Below are positions 1-8,523 of a stretch of DNA of 64,000 nucleotides, piece after piece. How positions within the stretch are numbered: position 1 is the first letter of the stretch; each line of letters begins with the position of its first letter. Under the pieces are notes generated by a model. The model was given only the letters and a program-made list of their open reading frames with translations. It was not told the DNA's origin and made no database searches. This stretch comes from Roseovarius tolerans (GTDB lineage Bacteria; Pseudomonadota; Alphaproteobacteria; Rhodobacterales; Rhodobacteraceae), in assembly GCF_900109855.1 (NCBI RefSeq), contig NZ_FOBO01000009.1:88645-152644 (forward strand). Reading direction: 5' to 3'. A program made the translations under genes and the position numbers.

Positions 1-555
1 GCCGATGATCGGCACGCCGTAGCGGTGGTTGAGATATTGCGTCGCGCTCTTTTGTTCGCGAAAGAGGGCGCTTGGATTGTTCTCGACCCGCTGATTGCGC
101 TCTTCGATGATGACATCGCGCTCGGTGGCGATATCGGCCTCGTCCAGTTGCAGGTTGATCATGCGGTCCGCCTCCATCCCCATCACCAGATCAAGACGAT
201 CCGCGGCGATGCGCTGGAAATACGCGGTGTAATCATAGCTGGTAAAGGCATTGTCCGAGCCGCCGTTGCGCGCCACGGTGGATGAAAACTCGCCCGGTTC
301 CATCGTCTTGGTGCCCTTGAACAGAAGGTGCTCCAGAAAATGCGCCACGCCCGAGACGCCGGGCCGCTCATCCGCCGATCCGGCGCGATACCAGACCATG
401 TGCGTGACCACCGGCGCACGATGGTCCTCGATGACCACCACCTGCATGCCATTGTCGAGGGCGAAGGACGTGACCTGCTCTGATGTCTGCGCCATCACGC
501 TAAGGGGCAAGATGGCGGTCAGCGCGGCAAAGAGCCAGACGGTGAGGTTTCGCAT
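1..555 (-). CDS. M16 family zinc metallopeptidase, N-terminal part (cut by window edge)
   Basis: The 185 codons visible start with a signal peptide (hydrophobic LFAALTAILPLSVMAQ), so the protein is probably periplasmic. An M16 peptidase core follows. The inverted zinc motif HFLEH lies in VAHFLEHLLFKGT around residue 90, followed by the family-typical NAFTSYDYTAYF stretch and ERDVIIEERNQR, where the third zinc ligand region sits. M16 members degrade peptides or process proteins and often occur as tandem pairs in alphaproteobacteria. The ATG at 553-555 directly precedes the signal peptide. The C-terminal part and any partner gene lie outside the window, so pitrilysin-like and processing-peptidase-like roles cannot be separated. 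Confidence 0.88.
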   Translation of the reverse strand, partial: MRNLTVWLFAALTAILPLSVMAQTSEQVTSFALDNGMQVVVIEDHRAPVVTHMVWYRAGSADERPGVSGVAHFLEHLLFKGTKTMEPGEFSSTVARNGGSDNAFTSYDYTAYFQRIAADRLDLVMGMEADRMINLQLDEADIATERDVIIEERNQRVENNPSALFREQKSATQYLNHRYGVPIIG

Positions 556-624
556 GACGGGGGTCTCCGGTCGGTCAGGACTTGGTTTCGATATAGATAC
601 GCCTTGCCCGCCCGGATTCAACCA

Positions 625-1158
625 TCAGCCTTCAGGCGGCGGCGGGCTTGCGGGGGTCACGATTCCGCGACGGCGCAGACGGCGCTCTTCGGCATAGGCA
701 TCGAGCCAGTCACGGCGATACGCCTGCACGTAGTCATCGCCGGGCAGGATGCGCAGCACGTTGACCCGGCCATAAGAGCGGCGGATTTCGCGATCTTCCT
801 GCGCCAAGGTCTGCCGGATGCCGGGCGTGCCGCCATAGCGGTTGGCGTGATTGACCAGCGCGCCGTTGCTCGCGGCGGGGGCCTGCGCATTCACCGCCGC
901 CGGATTGCCACCCAGTGCAGCGACCCCATCGGCCAGCGGGTTTTGATCGGTGCGATTGCTGCCGCCGGGCGTCGGCACCGGCAGCGTCGACAGGTCCTCG
1001 GGCGCTTGCAGCGGCTTGCCCGGGATGATCGAGAATTCGTCGGGCCCGTTCCCGGTGTTGCGAATGCGCGTCAGCGTCACGTCGTCATCGCGCGCGCCAC
1101 AGCCCGCAACAATGGTCGCGGCCAGAAGGATCAAAACGGTCTTGCGCGGCATCTTCAT
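625..1158 (-). CDS. bamF: BamF-type DUF3035 lipoprotein
   Basis: A 177-residue protein with a lipoprotein signal: a basic N-terminus, a hydrophobic stretch and the lipobox IVAGC, with the Cys near residue 20. The mature part is Pro/Ala rich and ends in an arginine-rich helix (YAEERRLRRRG). It matches DUF3035 lipoproteins, which in alphaproteobacteria belong to the outer-membrane beta-barrel assembly machinery as BamF. That function comes from family knowledge. The reading frame is open about 50 codons further upstream, but the ATG at 1158 has a good ribosome-binding site (AGGGGAG) and starts exactly at the signal peptide, so it was chosen. It lies between the M16 peptidase and lspA, all on the same strand. 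Confidence 0.8.
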   Translation of the reverse strand: MKMPRKTVLILLAATIVAGCGARDDDVTLTRIRNTGNGPDEFSIIPGKPLQAPEDLSTLPVPTPGGSNRTDQNPLADGVAALGGNPAAVNAQAPAASNGALVNHANRYGGTPGIRQTLAQEDREIRRSYGRVNVLRILPGDDYVQAYRRDWLDAYAEERRLRRRGIVTPASPPPPEG

Positions 1159-1208
1159 CGCCACTCCCCTGCAACTTTCCCGCTCCTTATCGCATTCCAA
1201 GGCCAAGG

Positions 1209-1679
1209 TCACGAGGGCTTTTTCCCCGCAGGCAACAGAACCAGCCCGAAGGCCCCGACAAAGACCGCGATATCGGCCACATTGAACGCATAGGGATTGT
1301 TGATCCCGCAGCACGACATGTTGAGAAAGTCAGCGACAGCACCATAGATCAGCCTGTCGATCACGTTCCCGAGCGCACCGCCGACCAGAAGGCCGGCTGC
1401 GATTTTCTGCCACCGGCCCGCAGGCTCATGATGCACCCACCACAGAACCGCACCCGAAATCACCAGCGCCACCGCGATCAACACCCAGCGTGTGACCGGA
1501 TTGTCACCGGCCATGAGCCCGAAGTTGATCCCGTAATTCCATGCCATGCGCAGGTTGAGATAGGGCGGCCAAACGTCGATCCGTCCAAGCATCCGCAGGT
1601 CCATCGCGTGAACCACGAGGTATTTCGTCGCCTGATCGAACAAAAACACCCAAAACGCTGTCCAGTAGAAAAGTCTCAT
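1209..1679 (-). CDS. lspA: Lipoprotein signal peptidase II
   Basis: About 156 residues with four predicted membrane helices. It is the aspartic protease that removes signal peptides from prolipoproteins in the inner membrane. Both catalytic aspartate motifs are present: GNVIDRL (near residue 110) and NVADIAVFVG (near residue 133). The N-terminal FLFDQATKYLV block is also typical. The ATG at 1679 is taken as start; a GTG two codons earlier (1685) is possible. The gene begins within about 10 bases of the purH stop, which suggests co-transcription. The next gene downstream, bamF, encodes a likely substrate class. Confidence 0.93.
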   Translation of the reverse strand: MRLFYWTAFWVFLFDQATKYLVVHAMDLRMLGRIDVWPPYLNLRMAWNYGINFGLMAGDNPVTRWVLIAVALVISGAVLWWVHHEPAGRWQKIAAGLLVGGALGNVIDRLIYGAVADFLNMSCCGINNPYAFNVADIAVFVGAFGLVLLPAGKKPS

Positions 1680-1687
1680 CCGCACAC

Positions 1688-3277
1688 TCAGTGCCGGAAG
1701 TGGCGCATGCCGGTCAGCACCATCGCCAGCCCTGCCTCATCCGCCGCCGCGATCACCTCGTCATCGCGCATCGAGCCGCCGGGATGAATGACCGCCGTCG
1801 CCCCCGCCTCTGCCGCCGTCAGCAGCCCGTCGGCAAAGGGAAAGAACGCGTCAGAGGCCACGACGCTGCCCTGCGTGAGCGGCGCCGCGAGGCCCAGCGC
1901 CTCGGCCATGTCCTGCGATTTGCGCGCGGCGATGCGGCAACTGTCGACGCGGCTCATCTGGCCTGCCCCGACACCCACCGTGGCACCGTCCTTGACGTAG
2001 ACGATGGCGTTGGATTTCACGTGTTTCGCCACTTTCCAGGCGAAGAGCATATCCGACATCTCGCGATCCGTCGGCGCGCGTTTGGTCACGACACGCAGGT
2101 CATCGGCGCTGATTCGTCCGGTATCCTTGTCCTGCACCAGATAGCCGCCCGCCACCTGTTTGATCATGCGTCCCGCAGTCGCCGGATCAGCCAGACCCTC
2201 GGTCAGCAAAAGACGCAGATTCTTCTTCTTGGCGAAAATACTCACCGCGTCGTCATTCGCCCCGGGCGCAATCACCACTTCGGTGAAGATGCCGGCGATC
2301 TCTTCCGCCGTGGCGCCATCGAGCGGCTGATTGAGCGCGATGATCCCGCCAAAGGCGCTGGTCCGGTCGCAATCGAAAGCGGATTTGTAGGCTTCCAGCA
2401 GCGTCGCGCCGCGCGCCACGCCGCAGGGATTGGCGTGCTTGATGATCGCGCAGGCGGGCCCATCGCCGGGCGCAAATTCGCTGACCAGCTCGAACGCCGC
2501 GTCGGTATCGTTGATGTTGTTGTAGCTCAGTTCCTTGCCCTGCACCTGCCGCGCCGTGGCGACACCGGGCCGGTCCGAGCCATCCACATAGAAGGCCGCC
2601 GCCTGATGCGGGTTCTCACCATAGCGCAAGGTCTGCGCAAGCGTGCCCGCCACGGCGCGGCGACGCGGGGCAGGCTCGTTGATGGCATCCGCCATCCAGC
2701 TGCTGACCGCCGCGTCATAGGCCGCCGTGCGCGCATAGGCCACCTGCGCCAGTCGTTGCCGGAACGCATAGCGCGTCTGTCCGTCCTGCGCGTCAAGTTC
2801 CGCCAGCAGGGCCGGGTAATCCTCGACATCGACCACCACGTTGACAAAGGCATGGTTCTTGGCCGCCGCGCGGATCATCGCCGGGCCGCCGATGTCTATA
2901 TTCTCGACGCAGGCGTCATAGTCGCCACCGCGCGCCACGGTGTCCTCGAACGGATAGAGATTGACCACCAGCAGGTCGATGGGGCCGATGCCATGCGTCT
3001 CCATCGCGGCCACGTGATCGGCGTTGTTGCGCAGCGCCAGCAGACCGCCATGCACCATCGGATGCAGCGTCTTGACCCGCCCGTCCATCATCTCGGGAAA
3101 GCCCGTCACCTCGGCCATGTCGCGCACGGCAAGCCCCGCCTCGCGCAAGCTGCGCGCGGTGCCCCCGGTCGAGAGCAGTTCGACCCCTCGCTCGGCGAGG
3201 GCACGGCCCAGCTCGATCAGGCCGGTCTTGTCGGATACGGAGAGGAGGGCGCGGGTCACGGGCGCGAAATCGGTCAT
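1688..3277 (-). CDS. purH: Bifunctional AICAR formyltransferase/IMP cyclohydrolase
   Basis: 529 residues, the usual PurH length. It carries out the last two steps of IMP synthesis: formylation of AICAR with 10-formyl-THF, then ring closure. The N-terminal IMP cyclohydrolase/MGS-like domain starts with [12 protein letters not shown] and includes [13 protein letters not shown] and DGRVKTLHP. The C-terminal transformylase carries [61 protein letters not shown] and [15 protein letters not shown]. The start MTDFAPVTR at 3277 fits homologues; the open frame extends 39 codons further without protein-like sequence. It lies between lspA and the heparinase-like gene on the same strand. Confidence 0.97.
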   Translation of the reverse strand: MTDFAPVTRALLSVSDKTGLIELGRALAERGVELLSTGGTARSLREAGLAVRDMAEVTGFPEMMDGRVKTLHPMVHGGLLALRNNADHVAAMETHGIGPIDLLVVNLYPFEDTVARGGDYDACVENIDIGGPAMIRAAAKNHAFVNVVVDVEDYPALLAELDAQDGQTRYAFRQRLAQVAYARTAAYDAAVSSWMADAINEPAPRRRAVAGTLAQTLRYGENPHQAAAFYVDGSDRPGVATARQVQGKELSYNNINDTDAAFELVSEFAPGDGPACAIIKHANPCGVARGATLLEAYKSAFDCDRTSAFGGIIALNQPLDGATAEEIAGIFTEVVIAPGANDDAVSIFAKKKNLRLLLTEGLADPATAGRMIKQVAGGYLVQDKDTGRISADDLRVVTKRAPTDREMSDMLFAWKVAKHVKSNAIVYVKDGATVGVGAGQMSRVDSCRIAARKSQDMAEALGLAAPLTQGSVVASDAFFPFADGLLTAAEAGATAVIHPGGSMRDDEVIAAADEAGLAMVLTGMRHFRH

Positions 3278-3309
3278 CGGGTGTCTGTCCTGCCTTGGCG
3301 GTCTCGGGT

Positions 3310-5052
3310 TCAGTCCTCGGCTTCCGGTTCCAGCACCTCCTCGTGGACATCCCTGATGCCGACGGGGGTATCCTGCGCCTTGGCCAGGGACCATCTCATG
3401 CGGGTCGCATATCCCAACGCACGACCGGAGAGAACGATCTGTTTGGTCGCACGCGGTTTGAGCCGCGTCTTTTCAAGATAAACGCTCGGTTGCAAGGACA
3501 AAGCGGCCTCGCCATCGGCGCGGAATATCCAGATTTCACCACTGCGCAGCGCGATCGACACCGCAGTGCCCCCCATATCGACCGAAGCGTCGACCTCGGG
3601 ATGCAGGTGAAACCGGATATCATAGGGCACGCCATTCAGCCGCGTGCCGTCGAGCGCGCGATCGAAACGGCGCTTGTCGGCCTCTGCCACCGCGAGCAGC
3701 ATATCCTCGCCCGCCAGCCCCCGGCCATCCGCCGAAAGGTCGAGATTGCGAACATGGGTCAGGCCATGGCCGCGCACATACCCATCATGCGCCGTCTCGA
3801 AACGCAGCCCGTCAGACAGTTTCGAGAGGGTCGCGGGCACATTGACCGGTGCTTCGCTCAGCCAGTCCAGATGCCGCGCGTCATTGCTCAGCCGCGCGCT
3901 CGATCCAGAGGCGAGCACCAGCGCCGAATGCGACGGTGTCGCGCGCCCCGCGCGCCGCCACTCAGCGCCGAAACTCGCGCCCGAACCGCAGTTGACGATC
4001 ACCGGGCGCCGCCCGGAGGTCAACTCGAAGGCCAGCGTCGAGGCATGCGCCCCCGCCGAGGCCGCGCCCTTGGGCGGCGGGGCGGCATCCACGATCACGC
4101 TGGTGCGCCCGGCACTCAGACGGGCAAAGCCCATGGCCAGACCGTCGGGCATGCGCGTCTTGACGCCACTTGCGGCCAGCGCCCCGTCGAGCCGTCCGTC
4201 AAGCCCCCTGCCCCCGCCATGAAATCGTGCCAGCGCCCCATCGGCATGGCGCAGGGTGCGCAGCGTCGGCGCGATCCGCTCCACCGCGCGCCAATGCGCC
4301 TCCGCCGCCGACTGCCCCGAATCGCTCAACCCCAGAGCAGCCCAGGTGAGCAGCGTGAACACCTCCAGCAACTCCTCGGGGTTGCGCGTCGGAATGCCGC
4401 CTGCCGCGTCGATCTGCCGTTCGCATTCCCGCGAGAGCGCGGCGCGCGCAGGCTCGGTCAGACCCTGCATCCCCTCCAGCGACACGCCCGCATAAATGAG
4501 CCCGGTCAGCGCCTCGAACCGGGGCAGGCCCGGCGCCGCCGCCTGCCAGCGCCGTGACAGGAACGCCGTCTGCTGCGCCAAAGAGCGAAAGAACGGCGCA
4601 GACGCCTCCGACGGTTGCCCGCGCAACAAGAACAGTGCCTGTGATATCCAACGGATCAGCCGCCGACCTGTCAGATCAGGCGTCCATCCCGGCCCGGTGC
4701 CCTTGCCGTAGCGCGCGATCCATTCCCATAGCCAGGCCTGCGCCCGCTCGCGCGCCGCCGCGTCCCCCGCAGCGGCCAGGTCATCGAGCCAGCCAAAGCC
4801 ATGCAATTCGGCCGCGAAGGCCGCGTCCGGCGGCTCGATATCCCAGATCGAGGTCTCGGGGGCCTGCACGAGGCTGCCCGCAAAGACGAAATTTCCGGCA
4901 CATAGCTGCCGTCCGCGCGCCAGATAGCCGATGCTGCGCGGCTCGGGCTGCGAAATGAACGCCGTTGCCGGACGGCTCATCGCCGCCCGTCGAGCGGCCA
5001 TACGGTTCATCGCGCGTGACCAGCGCTCTGACAGAGGGTGCAGGTGGAACAT
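3310..5052 (-). CDS. Heparinase II/III family protein
   Basis: About 580 residues. The N-terminal half is an alpha-helical toroid-like region ([33 protein letters not shown], and similar). The C-terminal half is the beta-rich heparinase II/III domain ([21 protein letters not shown], then [28 protein letters not shown]). No clear signal peptide is seen. Homologues sit between purH and rsmB in many Rhodobacterales, but I know of no proven substrate, so a lyase on uronic-acid polysaccharide is family inference only. Start is uncertain: ATG 5052 has a GAGG site just upstream; ATGs at 5112, 5010, 5001 and 4980 are also in frame. Confidence 0.8.
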   Translation of the reverse strand: MFHLHPLSERWSRAMNRMAARRAAMSRPATAFISQPEPRSIGYLARGRQLCAGNFVFAGSLVQAPETSIWDIEPPDAAFAAELHGFGWLDDLAAAGDAAARERAQAWLWEWIARYGKGTGPGWTPDLTGRRLIRWISQALFLLRGQPSEASAPFFRSLAQQTAFLSRRWQAAAPGLPRFEALTGLIYAGVSLEGMQGLTEPARAALSRECERQIDAAGGIPTRNPEELLEVFTLLTWAALGLSDSGQSAAEAHWRAVERIAPTLRTLRHADGALARFHGGGRGLDGRLDGALAASGVKTRMPDGLAMGFARLSAGRTSVIVDAAPPPKGAASAGAHASTLAFELTSGRRPVIVNCGSGASFGAEWRRAGRATPSHSALVLASGSSARLSNDARHLDWLSEAPVNVPATLSKLSDGLRFETAHDGYVRGHGLTHVRNLDLSADGRGLAGEDMLLAVAEADKRRFDRALDGTRLNGVPYDIRFHLHPEVDASVDMGGTAVSIALRSGEIWIFRADGEAALSLQPSVYLEKTRLKPRATKQIVLSGRALGYATRMRWSLAKAQDTPVGIRDVHEEVLEPEAED

Positions 5053-5174
5053 GTGCCTCGACACGCTTCTTGCGGCGTTGATGGGTGCACTATAGCCAGC
5101 CCATCCGGTCAAGTCACCGCCTGATTGCGTCCCGGTGGGTCAGCATGTGGCGTCAGGGGTGGAAAGGGCGTGAT

Positions 5175-5387
5175 GCGGACCTTGGCGGTTTCAGAGATGA
5201 GCCGTGCGGTGCCCGACCGCCGGGTGGGCGCAGCAACCTCGGTGGACCGCACTTTATGCCCGCCAAGCACTCCCGCGTTTTCAATGGCTTGAAACGTTGC
5301 AAAAGCGCCCGCCCGAGGGGGCGGTCGGGCGCTGCGCGGCGGCGCGTTCCGCGCCTTGATTCCGCGCATTGGGGCTGAACTTCAACG
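5175..5387 (+). repeat. Dispersed repeat, copy A (inverted partner at 46876-46995)
   Basis: Lies in the 365-base gap between the heparinase-like gene and rsmB, where no gene is seen. Two blocks, about 5175-5215 and 5308-5387, match the reverse complement of 46876-46995 almost base for base. In copy A they are separated by about 90 bases not present in copy B. The right block has a GC-rich hairpin (CGCCCGA against TCGGGCG, around 5306-5332). Both copies stay open in the same frame, giving peptides like LAVSEMSRAVP and GGGRALRGGA...LIPRIGAELQ. I regard this as a mobile or REP-like non-coding repeat rather than a gene. Confidence 0.75.
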
Positions 5388-5417
5388 GCCGCAAAAGGCC
5401 AAAACCACCCCTACGCC

Positions 5418-6686
5418 TTACCCTTTCTGCAAGCACGCCATGTAGAACCCGTCCATCCCGCCGAGATCCGGCCAGTAATCAGGCCGCAAGCGTAGCCCGC
5501 CCTCTTCGGTGATCCACTCCGGCGCGATGCCGGGCCGGTCGAGCGCCGCGCGGTCGGCCGTCAGCCCCGCATGCCGCACCAGTGCTTCCTCGACCTGACA
5601 TTCCCCCTCATCGGGCAAAAGCGAACACGTGCAGAAAACCAGCCGCCCACCGGGGGCCAAAAGCCCGAGTGCATGATCAATCATCGCCGCCTGTATCCCG
5701 ATCAGCGCGCCGAACTCGGAGCCGTCCTTGGCATAGGGCAGATCGGGATGGCGGCGAATCGTGCCGGTGGCCGAACAGGGTGCATCGAGCAGAACGGCGT
5801 CATAAACCCCCGCATGCTCCAGCGCGTCGCCCACCACGCACGTAGCCGTCAGCCCGGTGCGCGCAAGATTTTCCGCCACCCGGGCCATGCGCCGCTCGGA
5901 TATGTCGAGCGCGGTCACCTGCGCGCCTCTGGCTGCCAGTTGCAGCGTCTTGCCGCCCGGTGCCGCGCAGAGATCGAGCACCCTTTCACCCGGCCTTGGA
6001 TCAAGCACCTGAACCGGCAGGGCGGCGGCGGCATCCTGCACCCACCAGTCGCCGCTTTCATAGCCCGGCAGCGCCGACACCTGCCCCGCCTCGCGCAGAC
6101 GGACGGACCCGGTGGGCAGCACCATGCCGCCCAGCCGCGCGGCCCAGGCTTCGGCATCGCTCTTTACTGTCAGATCAAGCGGCGCGCCTTCGAAATGCGC
6201 GCGCTCCATCGCCGCGACTGGACCCTTGCCCCACGCCTCCACCAAAGGCTCACGCAGCCAGTGCGGCAGGCCGGGCTGGCGCAGGTCGTTCCATTTCGCC
6301 GGAGCTTCCTCGGCCATCTTGCGCAGCACCGCGTTGATCAGCCCCTTGAGGCGATTGTGCCGGGGATGCCGCCCGATGATCGCCACCGCCTCGTTGACCA
6401 CACCGTGCGCGTCACCGCCCTGCGCCAGTTCCACCGTGCCTGCGCGCAACACATTAAAGACCGGCAAGGGCGGCGGTTTGCGCAGATGCTTCGACAGCAG
6501 ACGATCGGCGCGCGCCAAGCCGCGCAGCGTGTCCGCCGCCAGACGCTGCGCGCGCGCTCGGTCCGCCGGGGCCAACGCCTCAAGCGCGCCGCCCGCCACC
6601 AGTTCGGACATCAGCCGACCTTCGCCCAGCACCTGATCGAGCAGGTAGACGGCAGCAGAACGGGCGGAGTGGACGGTTTTTTTCAC
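5418..6686 (-). CDS. rsmB: 16S rRNA m5C methyltransferase RsmB/NOP family
   Basis: 422 residues. An N-terminal NusB-like RNA-binding domain (about 1-135, RAQRLAADTLRGLARADRLL, LKGLINAVLRKM) is followed by a SAM-dependent methyltransferase domain. Visible motifs are VLDLCAAPGGKTLQLA (SAM binding), LLDAPCSATGTIRRHPD (motif IV Cys) and VFCTCSLLPDE (motif VI catalytic Cys). It methylates a cytosine of 16S rRNA (C967 in E. coli numbering). The start is a GTG at 6686 with AAGGAT upstream; the next in-frame Met (residue 26) would cut the NusB-like domain. Confidence 0.92.
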   Translation of the reverse strand: MKKTVHSARSAAVYLLDQVLGEGRLMSELVAGGALEALAPADRARAQRLAADTLRGLARADRLLSKHLRKPPPLPVFNVLRAGTVELAQGGDAHGVVNEAVAIIGRHPRHNRLKGLINAVLRKMAEEAPAKWNDLRQPGLPHWLREPLVEAWGKGPVAAMERAHFEGAPLDLTVKSDAEAWAARLGGMVLPTGSVRLREAGQVSALPGYESGDWWVQDAAAALPVQVLDPRPGERVLDLCAAPGGKTLQLAARGAQVTALDISERRMARVAENLARTGLTATCVVGDALEHAGVYDAVLLDAPCSATGTIRRHPDLPYAKDGSEFGALIGIQAAMIDHALGLLAPGGRLVFCTCSLLPDEGECQVEEALVRHAGLTADRAALDRPGIAPEWITEEGGLRLRPDYWPDLGGMDGFYMACLQKG

Positions 6687-6754
6687 GGGTTGATCCTTGG
6701 CGAGACGGCAGGCGCGCGATATATCAGCGGCACACGCACAAGGAAAGCCCGGTC

Positions 6755-6946
6755 ATGAGCACCGACGACACCCCTGAGACCCGCGACCTGCCCCCCGCCG
6801 CGCAACGCGCACTGGCCGAGGCCGAGGCCCGCCGCAAGGCCGCGCAGGACGCGGACCTGCCCACCGAACTCGGCGGTCGCCGCGAGGGGCTGGAGCCGGT
6901 TCGCTACGGGGATTGGGAGAAAAAGGGGATTGCGATCGACTTCTGA
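6755..6946 (+). CDS. DUF1674 / SDHAF4-like small protein
   Basis: 63 residues, hydrophilic. It ends in the signature of DUF1674, GGRREGLEPVRYGDWEKKGIAIDF in form (positions 41-63), with the conserved EPVRYGDWE and terminal DF. The eukaryotic homologue SDHAF4 helps assemble succinate dehydrogenase, so a role in flavoprotein/SDH maturation is inferred. The start ATG has AAGGAAAG upstream. It is divergent from rsmB and convergent with the LolA-like gene, standing alone on the plus strand. Confidence 0.85.
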   Translation: MSTDDTPETRDLPPAAQRALAEAEARRKAAQDADLPTELGGRREGLEPVRYGDWEKKGIAIDF

Positions 6947-6959
6947 GACTGTGGCGGGA

Positions 6960-7565
6960 TCACGGGTCCACGCGCATCCGTCGCTTGCCGGGAATCTCGA
7001 ACTGCTCGTTGCGCAACCGCACGCCGGTCTGCAGATCCCCCAGAATGACCGTGGTCTGACTGCCGCTGCCGTCATGGATGACCCATTGACGCAACTCGAC
7101 CGGATCGCCCGTAAAGACCAGGTCGATACTGCCATATTCGGGATGTTCGGGATCCTGCGCGCGCACCGTGGTCGAGGTGCCGTCGCTGGCATGGCCCACC
7201 ACCATCCGCTCGCGCGTCAGATCGACGTTGTTGGCCAAGATGATCTTGAGCGGCGTGCGGTGCAGCGGATAGCCCACCGGCCCGTCATTCGAGCGCGGAT
7301 CGATGATGCCCACGGTGTCGCCATCGGCCACCACCAGCGCCTCTTTGGGCGGTGCATATTCGAACCGCACCCGGCCCGGCCGCTTGAGCAATATCTGCCC
7401 GGTGCTGATCGTGCCATCATCGTTCACCTGCGTGAACGCGCCCTGCGCGGTCTTGAGCCGGTTGAGATAGAATGAGATTTCCCCAAGCGAAAGCTTTTCC
7501 GCCGCCGCCGGGAGGGCCATCGCCGCCCACAGGACGGGAACCATCAGGATACGCATAGATTTCAT
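6960..7565 (-). CDS. lolA: LolA-like outer-membrane lipoprotein carrier protein
   Basis: 201 residues with a cleavable signal peptide (ILMVPVLWAAMALPAAAEK). The mature part has the LolA fold features LKTAQGAFTQVNDDGTISTGQILLKRPGRVRFEY, split here at residues 37-70, followed by PPKEALVVADGDTVGIIDPRSN. The family carries lipoproteins across the periplasm to the outer membrane; some relatives serve other lipids. In related genomes this gene is commonly next to ftsK; here dddL lies between them. ATG at 7565 chosen; an ATG three codons in is also possible. Confidence 0.85.
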   Translation of the reverse strand: MKSMRILMVPVLWAAMALPAAAEKLSLGEISFYLNRLKTAQGAFTQVNDDGTISTGQILLKRPGRVRFEYAPPKEALVVADGDTVGIIDPRSNDGPVGYPLHRTPLKIILANNVDLTRERMVVGHASDGTSTTVRAQDPEHPEYGSIDLVFTGDPVELRQWVIHDGSGSQTTVILGDLQTGVRLRNEQFEIPGKRRMRVDP

Positions 7566-7681
7566 ACTGTCTGCCCAAGCCTTTCCGCAGGATCGTGCTT
7601 CCTGCCTTGGCTGGAAACATGGGGGGCCGCGCCCCGACCTGCAATATCACGCATGCTGTTATCCAATAGCAGGGGGCCCGT

Positions 7682-8392
7682 TCAAGGTGCCAGCTTGCTC
7701 TTGCGGGGCGATGACAGTTTCATGTCAGGCTTGGCAAGACGCGCCTCGGGGCCGATCCACGCATAGGCGAGCAAGCAGGGGTCCCGATCGCCCGTGGTGA
7801 TGCGATGCTCATCACCGGAGCGGTTCAGGATCAGCGATCCCGGCGCGAACACCGCCGCATTGTTTTCCGACCACGCCCCCGACACGGAGATATAGCTTTC
7901 CTCGATCTCTTTGTGGCTGTGCTGTGGATAGGTGGTGTTCGGGGCAAACAGCACGAACCCGAGGATCAGGCTGTCGCACTTCACAGGGCCTTGCGGGCCG
8001 AGGATTTCGCAATAGGCATATTTCTGGCTCAGCGCCTTCGAAATCCGGTCATACCCGTATTCCCAGGTCAGTTGGTCTTTTACCTCGCGCAGCGCCCGCG
8101 CCATGCCCTGCATCGCGGCCCGTTCGCCGAGGTCGAGGGCACGCGGAAGATGCGCCGTCACCGGCTTGGCCTGGCACGCGCGTTCAGTCATTTCCGGGTT
8201 GCGCGCCATGGCCGAGGACAACCTGTCGCGCACCCGTTTGCGATGGCCTCGGATGGCCGCGCTGCCGCCCGCAGAGCCATGACGATAGAGCGAGTCGAAT
8301 TCGCGCAGGAGATAGAGCCAGTTCGGGCAATCCATCAGACGCGGTTCGCCCCCCGCCGCGACGGCGTCATTGGGGATGGGTGTGTCGGACAT
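7682..8392 (-). CDS. dddL: Dimethylsulfoniopropionate lyase, DddL-type cupin
   Basis: 236 residues. The predicted reaction is cleavage of DMSP to dimethyl sulfide and acrylate. The N-terminal part carries CPNWLYLLREFDSLYRHGSAGG (residues 22-43), typical of DddL. The C-terminal cupin barrel (about 140-215) has QHSHKEIEESY with His158, His160 and Glu164 plus His196 as likely metal ligands, and the catalytic-type Tyr167. The start MSDTPIPND at 8392 has GGAGACGGAAAG upstream; the frame runs 22 codons further without matching. The protein probably acts in the cytoplasm. It sits between ftsK and the LolA-like gene. DddQ/DddW are other cupin lyases, but the N-terminal block favours DddL. Confidence 0.78.
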   Translation of the reverse strand: MSDTPIPNDAVAAGGEPRLMDCPNWLYLLREFDSLYRHGSAGGSAAIRGHRKRVRDRLSSAMARNPEMTERACQAKPVTAHLPRALDLGERAAMQGMARALREVKDQLTWEYGYDRISKALSQKYAYCEILGPQGPVKCDSLILGFVLFAPNTTYPQHSHKEIEESYISVSGAWSENNAAVFAPGSLILNRSGDEHRITTGDRDPCLLAYAWIGPEARLAKPDMKLSSPRKSKLAP

Positions 8393-8523
8393 CTTTCCGT
8401 CTCCGCCTTTTGGGGTGGCTGCGTGCGCCGGTCGCGTGACTAACGCCCGAACCGGCACATGCCAAGCAGAGCAGAAGGTCTTTCAGGCCGCAATCGGAAA
8501 CCCGAGTGACGACAGGTCCGGGA

